From Janthinobacterium sp. 64 (GTDB lineage Bacteria; Pseudomonadota; Gammaproteobacteria; Burkholderiales; Burkholderiaceae_D): DNA of 64,000 bases. The stretch covers positions 5,394,001 to 5,458,000 of the forward strand of contig NZ_PHUG01000001.1 of assembly GCF_002813325.1 (NCBI RefSeq), given 5' to 3'. How positions within the stretch are numbered: the first letter of the stretch is position 1; every line of letters begins with the position of its first letter. Below the pieces are notes generated by a model that saw nothing but the letters and a program-made list of their open reading frames with translations, was not told where the DNA came from and ran no database searches. Below, piece by piece: positions 54,435 through 62,398 of this stretch. Both the position numbers and the translations under genes were made by a program.

Positions 54435-54860
54435 GTGGATATCGCTTACCTCGTCACGCCCCTGATCGCCTGGATCCTGGTCGGACCGATCAAATTCCTG
54501 ATCAACAGTGCCCGCACGCGGCAATGGGCGTTCGGGCTGGTCGGCAATGGCGGCTTTCCCAGCAACCACAGCGCCGTCGTGTCCAGCATGGCAACGTTGA
54601 TCGCCTTGCGCGAAGGCATCGGCCACCCGGCCTTCGGCGTGGCCGTGACCCTGGCCTTCATCGTCATCATCGACGCCAACAGCCTGCGCCAGCACGTGGG
54701 CAAGCAGGCTGCGGCCATCAACCGCCTGGCCGGGGAAGCGGCCAGCGCCGCGCACAAGACCTTGCGTGAGCGCATGGGTCATACCCTGGTGGAAATCGCC
54801 GGCGGCCTGTGCACGGGCGTGGCCATCGGCTTCCTGATCAACACCGTTTTCAGCCGCTAA
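54435..54860 (+). CDS. DUF212 / divergent PAP2-family membrane protein
   Basis: 141 residues with about four membrane helices. GNGGFPSNHSAVVSSMATLIALREGIG holds the SxxHS... signature of the divergent PAP2 family; DANSLRQHVGKQAAAINRL and ERMGHTLVEIAGGLCTGVAIGFL also match DUF212. Possibly a lipid phosphatase-like protein. The start is GTG 54435 with AAGAAGGA nine bases upstream. Divergent from the ter cluster and closed by a strong terminator. Confidence 0.9.
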   Translation: MDIAYLVTPLIAWILVGPIKFLINSARTRQWAFGLVGNGGFPSNHSAVVSSMATLIALREGIGHPAFGVAVTLAFIVIIDANSLRQHVGKQAAAINRLAGEAASAAHKTLRERMGHTLVEIAGGLCTGVAIGFLINTVFSR

Positions 54861-54869
54861 GTTCGCTTC

Positions 54870-54917
54870 CCCTGAAACGCAAAACCCCGCTTCAAGGCGG
54901 GGTTTTGCGTTTCAGGG
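54870..54917. terminator. Exceptionally long perfect terminator hairpin
   Basis: A 21-base-pair perfect stem (54870-54890 with 54897-54917) has a six-base loop TTCAAG. The inner part is AAAACCCCGC / GCGGGGTTTT, a normal terminator core. The outer part, CCCTGAAACG / CGTTTCAGGG, extends it to twice the usual length. It follows the DUF212 stop by nine bases and can work on either strand. The following 182 bases to the next gene show nothing I can name. Confidence 0.88.
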
Positions 54918-55099
54918 CGTAAAAACTACGTTTCATCCATTGAATAAAGCATTACAGGAAACGGCCGATTGACATGCCCGGATGCGCTCATGGATACTTT
55001 GGCGCTTGTGGTTTTAATAAAAATAAATGCTTGCTAACGCCTGCAGCCCTATCCGGGCCGTGGGGACGGTAGCGGTGCTATCTATCCGGAGAATTACCC

Positions 55100-56272
55100 A
55101 TGTTGCGCAAAACCCTGTTTGTTCTGGCAATCGCTTCTGCCCTGGCCGCCTGCGGCAAAGAGTCCAAAGATCCCGGCAAGGGCGGCAAGAATGCCAAGGA
55201 ACAGGCGGGCGCCGCCGTCAATCTGCTCGTCTCCCCGGAAGACTTGCTGACCATCCAGAGCAATGCGCTGGCGTCGGGTCCCGTCATCACCGGTTCCGTG
55301 CAACCGGAGCGCAACGCGGACTTGCGCGCCGAAGTATCGGCCGTGGTGATTCAGGTCATGAAGGAAAATGGTGAAGTCGTCAAGCGGGGCGACGTACTGG
55401 TGCGTCTGGATGAAACGTCCATCCGCGACAGCCTCAATTCGGCCGAGGAAGCCAGCCGTGCCGCCAGCCAGGTGCTGGAACAGTCCGAACGCATGTTCCA
55501 GCGCATGAAAACCCTGCGCGCTTCGGGCATGACGTCGACGCAGGCACTGGAAGACGCGGAAATTCGCCGCAATAATGCACAAAGCGATCTGTCCGCCGCG
55601 AAAAGCCGCGCCGTGCAAGCCCGCCAGCAGCTGCAGCGCACCCTCGTGCGCGCGCCGTTCGACGGCATCGTGAGCGAGCGCAAGGTATCGAATGGCGATA
55701 CGGCGCAAATCGGCAAGGAATTGATCAAGGTCATCGATCCGACCAGCATGCGTCTGGAAGGCCTGGTGTCGGCCGACAAGATCGGCGTCGTCAAGGTGGG
55801 CCAGCCCGTGCTGTTCCGCATCAATGGGTATCCGGGCCAGGATTTCGCGGGCAAGGTGCGCCGAGTCGATCCTGCCGCCAATGCCGTCACGCGCCAGGTG
55901 GCCGTGCTGGTCGATTTCAACGACAAGGAACAACCGAGAGTGGCGGGCCTGTATGCGGAAGGGCGCATCGAGACGGACAGCATCAGCGCGCTGATGATAC
56001 CCGACTCGGCGCTGGTGAAGGCGGGCGACGTCACGTACACGTGGAAGGTCAAGGACAAGGCTTTGCATAAAGTCACACTGCGCATCGGCGCGCGCGATGT
56101 GCGCACGGGCCAGTGGGAAGTGCAAAGCGGCCTGGTCAGCGGCGACACCGTGCTGCGCACGCCGGGCTCGACCTTCAAGGATGGGCAGAAAGTGGAGCTG
56201 ACGGCCGGCAAAACCGTACCCGCTGCTGCCGTGGCCAGCAGCAGCACCGCCGTTGCCGGTAAAGGAAACTAA
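55100..56272 (+). CDS. RND membrane fusion lipoprotein (system 1)
   Basis: 390 residues. The lipoprotein signal MLRKTLFVLAIASALAAC has its lipobox Cys at 18. Then lipoyl-like halves (AEVSAVVIQVMKENGEVVKRGDVLVRLD; LVRAPFDGIVSERKVSNGDTAQIGKELIKVID) flank a helical hairpin (about 110-180), followed by beta-barrel and membrane-proximal domains. It is the periplasmic adaptor for the RND pump three bases downstream. Good Shine-Dalgarno (GGAGA). Confidence 0.94.
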   Translation: MLRKTLFVLAIASALAACGKESKDPGKGGKNAKEQAGAAVNLLVSPEDLLTIQSNALASGPVITGSVQPERNADLRAEVSAVVIQVMKENGEVVKRGDVLVRLDETSIRDSLNSAEEASRAASQVLEQSERMFQRMKTLRASGMTSTQALEDAEIRRNNAQSDLSAAKSRAVQARQQLQRTLVRAPFDGIVSERKVSNGDTAQIGKELIKVIDPTSMRLEGLVSADKIGVVKVGQPVLFRINGYPGQDFAGKVRRVDPAANAVTRQVAVLVDFNDKEQPRVAGLYAEGRIETDSISALMIPDSALVKAGDVTYTWKVKDKALHKVTLRIGARDVRTGQWEVQSGLVSGDTVLRTPGSTFKDGQKVELTAGKTVPAAAVASSSTAVAGKGN

Positions 56273-56275
56273 GCC

Positions 56276-59200
56276 ATGTTCCTTTCCGATTTCAGTATCA
56301 AGCGGCCCACCGCCACCATCGTCCTGATCCTGGCGATGATGTGCGTCGGCTTGCTGGCGCTCAAGAAATTGCGCGTCAACCAGAATCCGGACGTCGAGGT
56401 ACCCTTCATCGTCGTCAGCATTCCTTACCCTGGCGCATCGCCCGATACGGTCGAGCGCGAAGTGGTGAACCGCCTGGAAAAGTCGCTGCAAAGCATTTCC
56501 GGCGTGACCGAAGTCAACAGCGATTCGAATGAAGGGTCGGCCACCATCTTCCTGAAGTTCTCGTTCAATTCCAATTTGATCGAAGCGTCCGACAATATCC
56601 GCAATGCGATTGCCGCCGTGCGCTACAAGTTGCCGACGGAAATGCGCGAGCCTATCTTGCAGCGCATCGACCCGGCTGCCGAACCGATCATGCAACTGGC
56701 GCTGTCGTCGAATACGCAAAGCCATGCGGAAATCTCGCGCCTGGCCGAAGACGTGCTGTCGGACCGCTTCCGCACCGTCGATGGCGTGGCGCTGGTCAAC
56801 GTGGGCGGTTCGCTCAAGCGCGAACTGTCCGTGCTGCTGCGCGCGGAAAAATTGCGTGAATACAATGTGTCCGTCAGCGATGTCGTCACTGCTTTGCGCA
56901 ACCAGAATACGAATGCCCCGGTGGGCAAGGTGCGCGGCATCCTGGACGAGAAAAGCATCCGCCTGGTGGGCCGCATCGAGTCGCCAAGCGACTTCGAGAA
57001 AGTGGTGATCAAGCGCCGCGGCGAGGAAATCGTGCGCCTGGCGCAAGTGGCCACCATCGTGGATGGCTTTGCCGAAGTCAACAGCCTGAGCATGCGCAGC
57101 GGCAAGCCCAACGTGGGCATATCGATTACCCGCGTGCGCGACGCCTCCACCGTCAGCGTGGCCAACAAGATCCGCGACATGGTAGCGGAAATCAACAAGA
57201 CCTTGCCGAAAGGCACCTTGCTGCAAGTGACGCGCGACGGCGGCGAAAACGCCCAGCATAGCCTGAACAATGTGATCGAATCGCTGGTGCTGGGCGCCGT
57301 GCTGACGATTTTCGTCGTCTACGCCTTTTTGAACTCGTGGCGTTCGACCCTGATCACGGCGCTGAGCCTGCCGACGTCCGTGATTGCCGCCTTCATTGCC
57401 GTGTGGCTGTGCGGCTTTACCCTGAACTTCATGACCCTGCTGGGCCTGTCGCTGGCCATCGGCGTGCTGATCGATGACGCCATCGTGGTGCGCGAAAACA
57501 TCGTGCGCCACATGCAGATGGGCAAGGACCGCCGCACGGCCGCGCTGGAAGGCACGGCCGAGATCGGCATGGCCGTGGCCGCCACAACGTTCTCCATCAT
57601 CGCCGTCTTCATTCCCGTCGCCTTCATGCCGGGGATCTCGGGCGAATGGTTCCGTCCGTTTGCCTTGACGGTGACGTGCTCGGTGCTGGTCAGCCTGGGC
57701 ATCTCGTTTACGCTCGACCCCATGCTGTCGGCCTACTGGGGCGACCCGGTCGAGGAACATGCGGCGCCGAAAAAGGGCATTGGCCGCGTGCTGGAAAAAT
57801 TCAACCACTGGTTCGACCACCAGGCGGACCGCTATGGCCGCGTGATCGCCTGGGCCCTGCATCACCGCCGCTGGATGGCCGTCATCGCCTTCGGCAGCCT
57901 GGTGGGCGCCATCGTCCTGCACGCCACGCATGGCGGCACGAGTTTCCTGCCGGCATCCGATTCGGGCAATCTGATGATCAATGTGCGCACGCCATCGTCG
58001 AGCAGCATCGAGTATTCGCGCTTGAAACTGGAAGCGGCAGCCGTACTGGCGCGCACCTTGCCTGAAACCAAAGATACCAACAGCTCCATCAATGCGGGTG
58101 GCGGAAGAGTGTATGTCGACATCGGCAAGCGCAACACGCGCAAGCGTTCGGCCAAGGAAATCGCGGTCGAGCTGCGCGAGAAGATGTCGCGCCTGGTGGG
58201 CGCCGAATACGTGGTGCAGGATGACTTGAGCAACGGTTCGCAAAAACCGATCCAGGTGGAATTTACGGGTCCGGATTCGCGTAAACTCATGGAGATCACC
58301 AACGCCTACATGGACAAGCTGCGTGCCATTCCCGGCGCCGTCGACGTGGGCTTGTCCGAGCAGGACCCGAAAAACGAGCTGCAGATTGAACTGAACCGTG
58401 GCCTGGCCAACTCGATGGGCATTTCCGTCAATGACGCGGCGCAATCGCTGCGCGTGGCGTTTGCCGGCGTGGAAGTGGGCGACTGGGTCGATCCGACGGG
58501 CGAAACGCGCGACGTGGCCGTGCGCCTGCATCCCGATGACCGCGTGGCATCGGAAAACATCGAGCGCCTCCCGATCAGCGTGACGGGCACGTCGCAAATG
58601 GTGCCGCTCGACCAGATCGCCACCATTACCATGGGCAAGGGACCGTCCGGCATCGAGCACAAGAATGGCAAGCGCACGATTACCGTGTCGGCCAATGCGC
58701 AAGGCCGCTCGAACGGCGAAGTGACGAGCGACGCCATGAAGCTGGCCAACTCCATCGACTTCCCGCCCGGCTACGGCCTGGCGCTCGGTGGCGCCGGCCA
58801 GGACCAGCAAGAGCTGTTTACGGAAATGCTGATCGCGCTGGTGATGGGTATCGGCCTGATGTATTTGATCCTGGTAATGCAGTTCGGTTCCTTCACGGCG
58901 CCGGTGGCCGTGATGATGTCCTTGCCGCTCAGTTTGATTGGCGTGGTGGTGGCGCTGGTGATCACGAACAATACCCTCAACCTGATGAGCTTTATCGGCA
59001 TCATCATGCTCATGGGTCTGGTCGCCAAGAACGCCATCCTGCTGCTCGACGCGGCGCGCAAGCGCGAGGAAGAGGGCCATGGCCGCGAAGACGCGCTGAT
59101 GTATGCGGGCCGCATGCGCTTGCGTCCCATCCTGATGACGACGTTTGCGCTGATCGCCGGCATGTTCCCCGTGGCGCTGGGCCTGGGCGAGGGCGGCGAG

Positions 59201-59497
59201 TTCTACCGTCCATTGGCGATCGCCATCATCGGCGGCACCATCACCTCGACGATTCTGACCCTGCTGGTCGTGCCGACCTTCTATGACAGCATCGAGATCG
59301 CCCGCGATGGCGCCGTGGCCAAGTTCCACCGCCGCGCCGTCCGCATGCCGGTGGCTTTCGCCATGATCCTGACCCTGATCGAATGCGTGCTGACCTTGCT
59401 GCTGGTGCGCTTCGTCTACCGCATGCTGAAAAAAGCCGTGCTGTTCCTGATGGGACGCCGCGCGCCGAAAGCGGCACCGGTCGGCCTGCAAAAGTAA
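56276..59497 (+). CDS. RND efflux pump permease (system 1)
   Basis: 1073-residue AcrB/HAE-type proton-driven exporter with 12 membrane helices and two large periplasmic loops. It begins MFLSDFSIKRPTATIVLILAMMCVGLLALKKL; the second-helix block LSLAIGVLIDDAIVVRENIVRH carries the proton-relay aspartate pair. Length is slightly above AcrB, with a C-terminal extension after the last repeat (VAKFHRRAVRMPVAFAMILTLIECVLTLLLVRFVYRML) that adds a hydrophobic stretch. A terminator follows. A 1474-residue antisense frame over the pair is a shadow. Confidence 0.96.
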   Translation: MFLSDFSIKRPTATIVLILAMMCVGLLALKKLRVNQNPDVEVPFIVVSIPYPGASPDTVEREVVNRLEKSLQSISGVTEVNSDSNEGSATIFLKFSFNSNLIEASDNIRNAIAAVRYKLPTEMREPILQRIDPAAEPIMQLALSSNTQSHAEISRLAEDVLSDRFRTVDGVALVNVGGSLKRELSVLLRAEKLREYNVSVSDVVTALRNQNTNAPVGKVRGILDEKSIRLVGRIESPSDFEKVVIKRRGEEIVRLAQVATIVDGFAEVNSLSMRSGKPNVGISITRVRDASTVSVANKIRDMVAEINKTLPKGTLLQVTRDGGENAQHSLNNVIESLVLGAVLTIFVVYAFLNSWRSTLITALSLPTSVIAAFIAVWLCGFTLNFMTLLGLSLAIGVLIDDAIVVRENIVRHMQMGKDRRTAALEGTAEIGMAVAATTFSIIAVFIPVAFMPGISGEWFRPFALTVTCSVLVSLGISFTLDPMLSAYWGDPVEEHAAPKKGIGRVLEKFNHWFDHQADRYGRVIAWALHHRRWMAVIAFGSLVGAIVLHATHGGTSFLPASDSGNLMINVRTPSSSSIEYSRLKLEAAAVLARTLPETKDTNSSINAGGGRVYVDIGKRNTRKRSAKEIAVELREKMSRLVGAEYVVQDDLSNGSQKPIQVEFTGPDSRKLMEITNAYMDKLRAIPGAVDVGLSEQDPKNELQIELNRGLANSMGISVNDAAQSLRVAFAGVEVGDWVDPTGETRDVAVRLHPDDRVASENIERLPISVTGTSQMVPLDQIATITMGKGPSGIEHKNGKRTITVSANAQGRSNGEVTSDAMKLANSIDFPPGYGLALGGAGQDQQELFTEMLIALVMGIGLMYLILVMQFGSFTAPVAVMMSLPLSLIGVVVALVITNNTLNLMSFIGIIMLMGLVAKNAILLLDAARKREEEGHGREDALMYAGRMRLRPILMTTFALIAGMFPVALGLGEGGEFYRPLAIAIIGGTITSTILTLLVVPTFYDSIEIARDGAVAKFHRRAVRMPVAFAMILTLIECVLTLLLVRFVYRMLKKAVLFLMGRRAPKAAPVGLQK

Positions 59498-59535
59498 GTC
59501 AGGCAGCCTCGGCTGCATAACATTTGTGCCAAGTC

Positions 59536-59563
59536 AAAGAGCCTTCTTCGGAAGGCTCTTTTT
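59536..59563 (+). terminator. Terminator of RND system 1
   Basis: AAAGAGCCTTC / GAAGGCTCTTT forms an 11-pair stem with a TTCG-type loop and a T-run. It lies 38 bases past the pump stop and separates the two efflux operons. Confidence 0.92.
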
Positions 59564-59574
59564 ACGTCAGGTGC

Positions 59575-59588
59575 TCTACAATCGTAGA
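59575..59588. promoter_or_regulatory. Candidate operator upstream of RND system 2
   Basis: TCTACAATCGTAGA is a short interrupted palindrome (TCTAC / GTAGA) about 90 bases before the second efflux operon. TetR-type repressors bind such sites near efflux genes, but no repressor gene is adjacent, so this is a weak suggestion. Confidence 0.25.
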
Positions 59589-59677
59589 ACGGGTGGGCGC
59601 GAGAGTCAGCCTGTATGGGGATATTTTGGGATATTTTTCAACGACGATGTGGCACTGCAACGTATCGGACCAGCACC

Positions 59678-61183
59678 ATGTTCTCCAGCATCCGGCAGCC
59701 CTGTCTCGGCATTCTTACGGCTTGCCTGCTGGCCGCTTGTGCCGCCGGACCGGATTTTCAGCGTCCTGCCGCTCCCGGCGGCGGCGACCGCTACACGCCG
59801 GCACCGTTGCCGGCACAAACGGCGGCCTCGCCCGGTCCCGCGGGCCAGGCGCAGCGCTTTGTCCCCGGCCAGGATATCCCCGCGCAATGGTGGTCGCTAT
59901 TCCAGTCGCCGGCGCTGGACCAGCTGGTGCGCGGCGCCCTCGCGCGCAGTCCGGGCCTGGCGTCGGCCCAGGCGGCCCTGCGCCAGGCCGATGAAAACTA
60001 CCGCGCCCTGTCCGGCCGCCTGCTGTATCCCGAGGTCGGTGCGCAGCTGGGCGTGAGCCGTGAAAAAAACAGCAGCCTGGAAGGCAAGGGCGGCGTTTTC
60101 AATTTGTACAATGCCTCCGTGAATATATCGTATGCCCTGGATGTATTTGGCGGCAACAAGCGCCAGCTGGAGGGGCTGCAAGCCCTTGTTGACTATCGGC
60201 AATACCAGCTGGAAGCGGCGTACCTGGCCCTGACGGCCAACCTGGTGACGGCGGCCATCCGCGAAGCATCGCTGCGCGGACAGCTGCAGGCCACCAGCGA
60301 CATACTCGACGCGCAGCAGAAACAGCTGGACGTGATCGAGCAGCAATTGCGCTTCGGCGCCATCGGCCGTGCCACGGTACTGCTCCAGCGCAACACGGTG
60401 GCGCAGACGCGGGCCAGCGTGCCGCCGCTGGAAAAAGCCCTGGCCCTGACGCGCCACCAGCTAGCCGTGTATGCGGGCAGGCTGCCCAGCGAGCCCGGCA
60501 TGCCTGAATTCGACCTGGCGTCGCTGCACTTGCCGCAGGACTTGCCCGTTTCCCTGCCGTCTGCCCTCGTGCGCCAGCGTCCCGACATCCGTGCCAGCGA
60601 AGCGCTGCTGCAGCAGGCCAGCGCGCAGATCGGTGTCGCCACGGCAGCCATGTATCCCCAATTTACCTTGACGGGCAATCTTGGCGCCTTGGCTACCAGC
60701 TTTCCCGCGTTGCTGCATGGCAGTTCTTCCGTGTGGGGCGTGGCGGCCGGGCTGGCCCAGCCTGTTTTCAACGGCGGCGCGCTGCGCGCCAGGCGGCGGG
60801 CCGCCATCGCCGCCTACGAGGGCGCGGCGGCCGATTACCGCGCCACCGTGCTGGCCGCCTTCCAGAATGTGGCCGACAGCCTGCGGGCCATCGAGGCTGA
60901 TGCTGCCGCCTTGCAGCAGCAAGCCGAGGTGGAGGCGCTGGCCAGCGAATCGCTGGCGCTGAGTACGCAGCAATTCAAGCTCGGTGCCATCAGTTATCTC
61001 ACCTTGCTGGATGTCCAACGCACGTACCAGCAGGCCAGGGTGGGCCTGATACAGGCGCAGGCGGCCCGCCATGCCGATAGCGCCGCGCTGTTCCAGGCGC
61101 TGGGCGGCGGCTGGTGGAACCGGCCCGCGCTGGACAACGTTCCCGCCACGACCAGCTTGCCGGTGGCGGCTGGCAGGAACTGA
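59678..61183 (+). CDS. NodT-family outer-membrane efflux lipoprotein (system 2)
   Basis: 501 residues of the TolC/OprM class. Lipoprotein signal MFSSIRQPCLGILTACLLAAC, lipobox Cys at 21, then GPDFQRPAAP, the usual start of mature NodT proteins. Outer-membrane hairpin repeats include RPDIRASEALLQQASAQIGVATAAMYPQFTLTGNLGALA. The start at 59678 places the signal correctly; the frame runs 21 residues further upstream. First gene of system 2, 57 bases before the adaptor. Confidence 0.94.
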   Translation: MFSSIRQPCLGILTACLLAACAAGPDFQRPAAPGGGDRYTPAPLPAQTAASPGPAGQAQRFVPGQDIPAQWWSLFQSPALDQLVRGALARSPGLASAQAALRQADENYRALSGRLLYPEVGAQLGVSREKNSSLEGKGGVFNLYNASVNISYALDVFGGNKRQLEGLQALVDYRQYQLEAAYLALTANLVTAAIREASLRGQLQATSDILDAQQKQLDVIEQQLRFGAIGRATVLLQRNTVAQTRASVPPLEKALALTRHQLAVYAGRLPSEPGMPEFDLASLHLPQDLPVSLPSALVRQRPDIRASEALLQQASAQIGVATAAMYPQFTLTGNLGALATSFPALLHGSSSVWGVAAGLAQPVFNGGALRARRRAAIAAYEGAAADYRATVLAAFQNVADSLRAIEADAAALQQQAEVEALASESLALSTQQFKLGAISYLTLLDVQRTYQQARVGLIQAQAARHADSAALFQALGGGWWNRPALDNVPATTSLPVAAGRN

Positions 61184-61240
61184 GGGGCTTGCAATACAAC
61201 ACCGCAATGGCAGCCGGAAGGAATGACAAGGAGCGCATCC

Positions 61241-62389
61241 ATGACGAAACGCAATAAGCGCATGCTCATCATGCTGGGGGCGGTGGTGCTGTTGATTGCC
61301 CTGCTGGCGCTGGGATTTTTTCTGCACATCCGCCAGCTCATGGCCAGTTCACCCAAGCCCACGCCGCAGACGGTGTCGGCGACCATCATCCGCAAGGTCG
61401 AGTGGCAGCCGCACCTGGCGTCGGTGGGCACCCTGGTGGCCGTGCGCGGCGTCGACGTGACGAGCGAGATCGCCGGTCTCGTCAGGTCCATCCATTTCAA
61501 GTCCGGCCAGGAGGTGGCGGCGGGGCAAGTGCTGGTGCAACTCAATGCCGATGCGGATATTGCGCAGCTGCGCGCGCTGGAGGCGGCGGCCGAACTGGCC
61601 GCGTCCGTGCTGGCGCGTGACCGCCAGCAATTTGCCGTGCAAGCGATCAGCCAGGCACAGATCGATAGCGACGTGGCGGACCTGAAAAGCCGCAAGGCCC
61701 TGGCCGCCCAGCAGGCGGCGCTGGTGGAGAAAAAAACCATCCGCGCGCCGTTTGCGGGCAAACTGGGCATCACCACCGTCAATCCGGGCCAGTACCTCAA
61801 TCCCGGAGACAAGATCGTCACCTTGCAAACCATCGATCCCATCTATGTCGACTTCCATATTCCGCAAAAGCAGCTGAGCGGCCTGCAAGTGGGGCAAGCC
61901 CTGAACCTGTCCAGCGATGCGCATGCGGACACGGCCTTTGCGGGCAAGGTCAGCGCCATCAGTTCCAAGGTCGACCCCGCCACGCGCAATGTGCAGGTGG
62001 AGGCCACGGTGGCCAATCCGAAACGGCAGTTGCTGCCGGGGATGTTTGCCAACGTCAACGTGGAAGTGGGGGCCAAGAAACAGTATCTGACGTTGCCGCA
62101 GACGGCGATCACCTACAACCCGTATGGTTCCACCGTCTTCGTCGTGCATCCGGCGCAGGCGCCCAAGGTCGGCGCGCCACCGCCGGCGGCAGGCGAACGG
62201 GTGGTGCAGCAAGTGTTCGTCACCACGGGTGAAACGCGCGGCGACCAGGTGGCCATATTGACGGGGCTCAGCGAGGGGCAGCAAGTCGTCACCAGCGGGC
62301 AGATCAAGCTCAAGAATGGCAGTCCCGTGGTGATCAGCAACGTCGTCGAGCCGCGCAACAATCCGCGGCCCACGCCGCAGGAACACTGA
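61241..62389 (+). CDS. RND membrane fusion protein (system 2)
   Basis: 382 residues. One N-terminal membrane anchor (about 8-30, MLIMLGAVVLLIALLALGFF), lipoyl halves (SEIAGLVRSIHFKSGQEVAAGQVLVQLNADAD; RAPFAGKLGITTVNPGQYLNPGDKIVTLQ), barrel and C-terminal domain. It is anchored by a helix rather than a lipid, unlike system 1. ATG 61241 has AAGGAG seven bases upstream; ATG 61223 is a less likely alternative. It ends nine bases before the pump. Confidence 0.93.
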   Translation: MTKRNKRMLIMLGAVVLLIALLALGFFLHIRQLMASSPKPTPQTVSATIIRKVEWQPHLASVGTLVAVRGVDVTSEIAGLVRSIHFKSGQEVAAGQVLVQLNADADIAQLRALEAAAELAASVLARDRQQFAVQAISQAQIDSDVADLKSRKALAAQQAALVEKKTIRAPFAGKLGITTVNPGQYLNPGDKIVTLQTIDPIYVDFHIPQKQLSGLQVGQALNLSSDAHADTAFAGKVSAISSKVDPATRNVQVEATVANPKRQLLPGMFANVNVEVGAKKQYLTLPQTAITYNPYGSTVFVVHPAQAPKVGAPPPAAGERVVQQVFVTTGETRGDQVAILTGLSEGQQVVTSGQIKLKNGSPVVISNVVEPRNNPRPTPQEH

Positions 62390-62398
62390 GGCGCCGCC

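Noticed and set aside
55094..59518. 1474-codon open frame on the minus strand over the RND system 1 genes
   Set aside because: It is exactly antisense to two well-supported efflux genes. Its protein is rich in His, Gln, Arg and Asp with no domain, as expected from the complement of high-GC biased codons.
59575..59588. Confident TetR operator upstream of RND system 2
   Set aside because: The palindrome is short and no repressor gene is nearby. It is kept only as a low-confidence site.
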